A DNA stretch of 38,299 nt from Candidatus Acinetobacter avistercoris. GTDB taxonomy: Bacteria > Pseudomonadota > Gammaproteobacteria > Pseudomonadales > Moraxellaceae. Under the pieces are notes generated by a model that saw nothing but the letters and a program-made list of their open reading frames with translations, was not told where the DNA came from and ran no database searches. The DNA is taken from contig JAHLFF010000218.1 in NCBI GenBank assembly GCA_018883945.1, positions 1 to 38,299 of the forward strand, written 5' to 3'. Made by a program: the position numbers and the translations under genes. Below, piece after piece: positions 37,596-38,299 of the stretch (its first letter is position 1; every line of letters begins with the position of its first letter).

Positions 37596-37637
37596 AGACC
37601 ATAATTTTTAGATCATGATTTTTAGACCATAATTTAA
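37596..37637. repeat. three 14-base tandem repeats between gdx and ogt
   Basis: Units AGACCATAATTTTT (37596-37609), AGATCATGATTTTT (37610-37623) and AGACCATAATTTAA (37624-37637) stand head to tail. They differ at only two positions each from the first. Confidence 0.8.
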
Positions 37638-37648
37638 TGGAGAAGTTG

Positions 37649-38137
37649 ATGAAACTTTCTTTTGTAGAAATCGCTTCTCCAGTGGGTTTGTTAAAACTTG
37701 TGGCGAATGATCATGCTTTGGTTGCAGTCCTCTGGGAGAATGAAAATCCCAATCGCGTTCGATTAGCCGAATGGGTTGAACAGCCAGATCATCCCATTTT
37801 AATCAAGGCTAAAAATCAATTAGAAGAATATTTTATCGGGACCCGTAAACAATTTGATTTGCCTTTAGAATTTGAAGGAACTGAATTTCAGAAAAAAGTA
37901 TGGCAAGCTTTACTCACCATTCCTTATTCTGAAACCCGTAGTTATCAACAAATTGCAGCCCAAATTGGTAGCATTAAAGCAGTACGCGCTGTCGGTGCGG
38001 CGAATGGTAAAAATCCAATTTCCATTATTGCGCCGTGTCATCGTGTCGTCGGAGCGAATGGAAAATTGGTCGGTTTTGCTGGTGGCTTAAAAAATAAAGA
38101 AATTTTATTGAGTTTAGAATCTAATTCATCTTGTTGA
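37649..38137 (+). CDS. ogt: methylated-DNA-protein-cysteine methyltransferase
   Basis: A 162-residue suicide DNA-repair protein that takes the alkyl group from O6-alkylguanine or O4-alkylthymine onto its own Cys. The active site IIAPCHRVVG is present, as are the helix-turn-helix arginine-finger region (SETRSYQQIA, SIKAVRAVGAANGKNP) and the C-terminal GFAGGLKNKEILLSLE. Size and lack of an Ada N-terminal domain point to Ogt. The frame opens at 37637, but ATG at 37649 has a GGAG seven bases upstream and gives the usual start. The gene is followed at once by a hairpin and an IS30-type transposase end. Confidence 0.94.
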   Translation: MKLSFVEIASPVGLLKLVANDHALVAVLWENENPNRVRLAEWVEQPDHPILIKAKNQLEEYFIGTRKQFDLPLEFEGTEFQKKVWQALLTIPYSETRSYQQIAAQIGSIKAVRAVGAANGKNPISIIAPCHRVVGANGKLVGFAGGLKNKEILLSLESNSSC

Positions 38138-38142
38138 TTGAT

Positions 38143-38165
38143 CAAGATTGTACTATCTTGTTTTT
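38143..38165 (+). terminator. hairpin after ogt, possible terminator or IS end
   Basis: CAAGAT (38143-38148) pairs with ATCTTG (38155-38160), and five T follow. The hairpin is short. It could instead belong to the terminal inverted repeat of the adjoining IS30-type element. Confidence 0.45.
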
Positions 38166-38171
38166 AATCAC

Positions 38172-38299
38172 TTAGATTATCGTTTGAAGTGCAACACCAT
38201 GTTGTTGGCATAATACCTGACTCGGACTTTTAAAGCCGAGTCTTTTTCTTGGACGTTGATTCAAACGTTGAGTGATTTCTGAAATATACTCATCCGTGT
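38172..38299 (-). mobile_element. IS30-family transposase, C-terminal fragment cut by the window edge
   Basis: Read on the minus strand, the last 128 bases encode a C-terminal peptide TDEYISEITQRLN, then QRPRKRLGFKSPSQVL, ending about 15 residues later at a TAA (38172-38174). The QRPRKRLGFKSP segment is the conserved end of IS30-family DDE transposases. The remainder lies beyond the window, so intactness is unknown. The stop codon is only 34 bases from the end of ogt, so the element end must lie within 38138-38171. Confidence 0.82.

Overview
The window reads as a chromosomal segment of an Acinetobacter-like gammaproteobacterium. The support is AT-rich DNA, protein sequences of Acinetobacter type, the six-gene fil cluster that I know only from Acinetobacter and close relatives, the ibaG-murA-hisG-hisD-hisC order, and a 5S rRNA of that type at the left edge. 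This is recognition by eye; no database was searched.

Layout. 1-170: 3' part of an rRNA operon (5S rRNA and its terminator). 368-1654: exported M20 metallopeptidase. 1698-4964 (minus): a complete glutamate/aspartate ABC importer, gltI-gltJ-gltK-gltL. 5482-12466: a core block with rpoN, hpf, ibaG, murA, hisG, hisD and hisC. 12567-13910 (minus): pabB. 14154-22226: filA to filF, a cell-envelope system that I consider the most interesting locus here. 22304-24235: two divergent Nudix hydrolases and a gamma-carbonic-anhydrase-like protein. 24415-26729: tsaB, uppP and rsmJ. 26850-31446: a membrane-anchored C13 (legumain-like) peptidase, S-formylglutathione hydrolase, a YjgN/DUF898 membrane protein and an M48 peptidase. 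31527-32701: a DUF2218 protein and rpe. 33388-36762: a copper-resistance cluster (small Cys/His-rich exported protein, multicopper oxidase CopA, outer-membrane CopB). 36956-38137: gdx (guanidinium exporter) behind a guanidine-II type riboswitch, then ogt. 38172-38299 (minus): the C-terminus of an IS30-family transposase cut by the window edge.

How the genes work together. The fil cluster is named 'pilus assembly', but it contains no recognisable pilin, usher, chaperone or type IV pilus ATPase. Its parts are an exported FilA, a stand-alone C39-type cysteine peptidase-like protein (FilB), a beta-barrel with a long linker after the signal (FilC), a FadL-type barrel (FilD), an exported protein with a long disordered stretch (FilE) and a lipoprotein (FilF). 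The FilB and FilC pair recalls FapD and FapF of the Pseudomonas functional-amyloid (Fap) secretion system, so a dedicated outer-membrane export or assembly pathway for FilA is a reasonable hypothesis. The gdx leader contains a hairpin with an ACGA loop next to the ribosome binding site, a second ACGA hairpin about 120 nt upstream, and an alternative pairing that would hide the Shine-Dalgarno. This matches guanidine-II control of a guanidinium exporter. The rest is mainly housekeeping and accessory metabolism with clear terminators between units.
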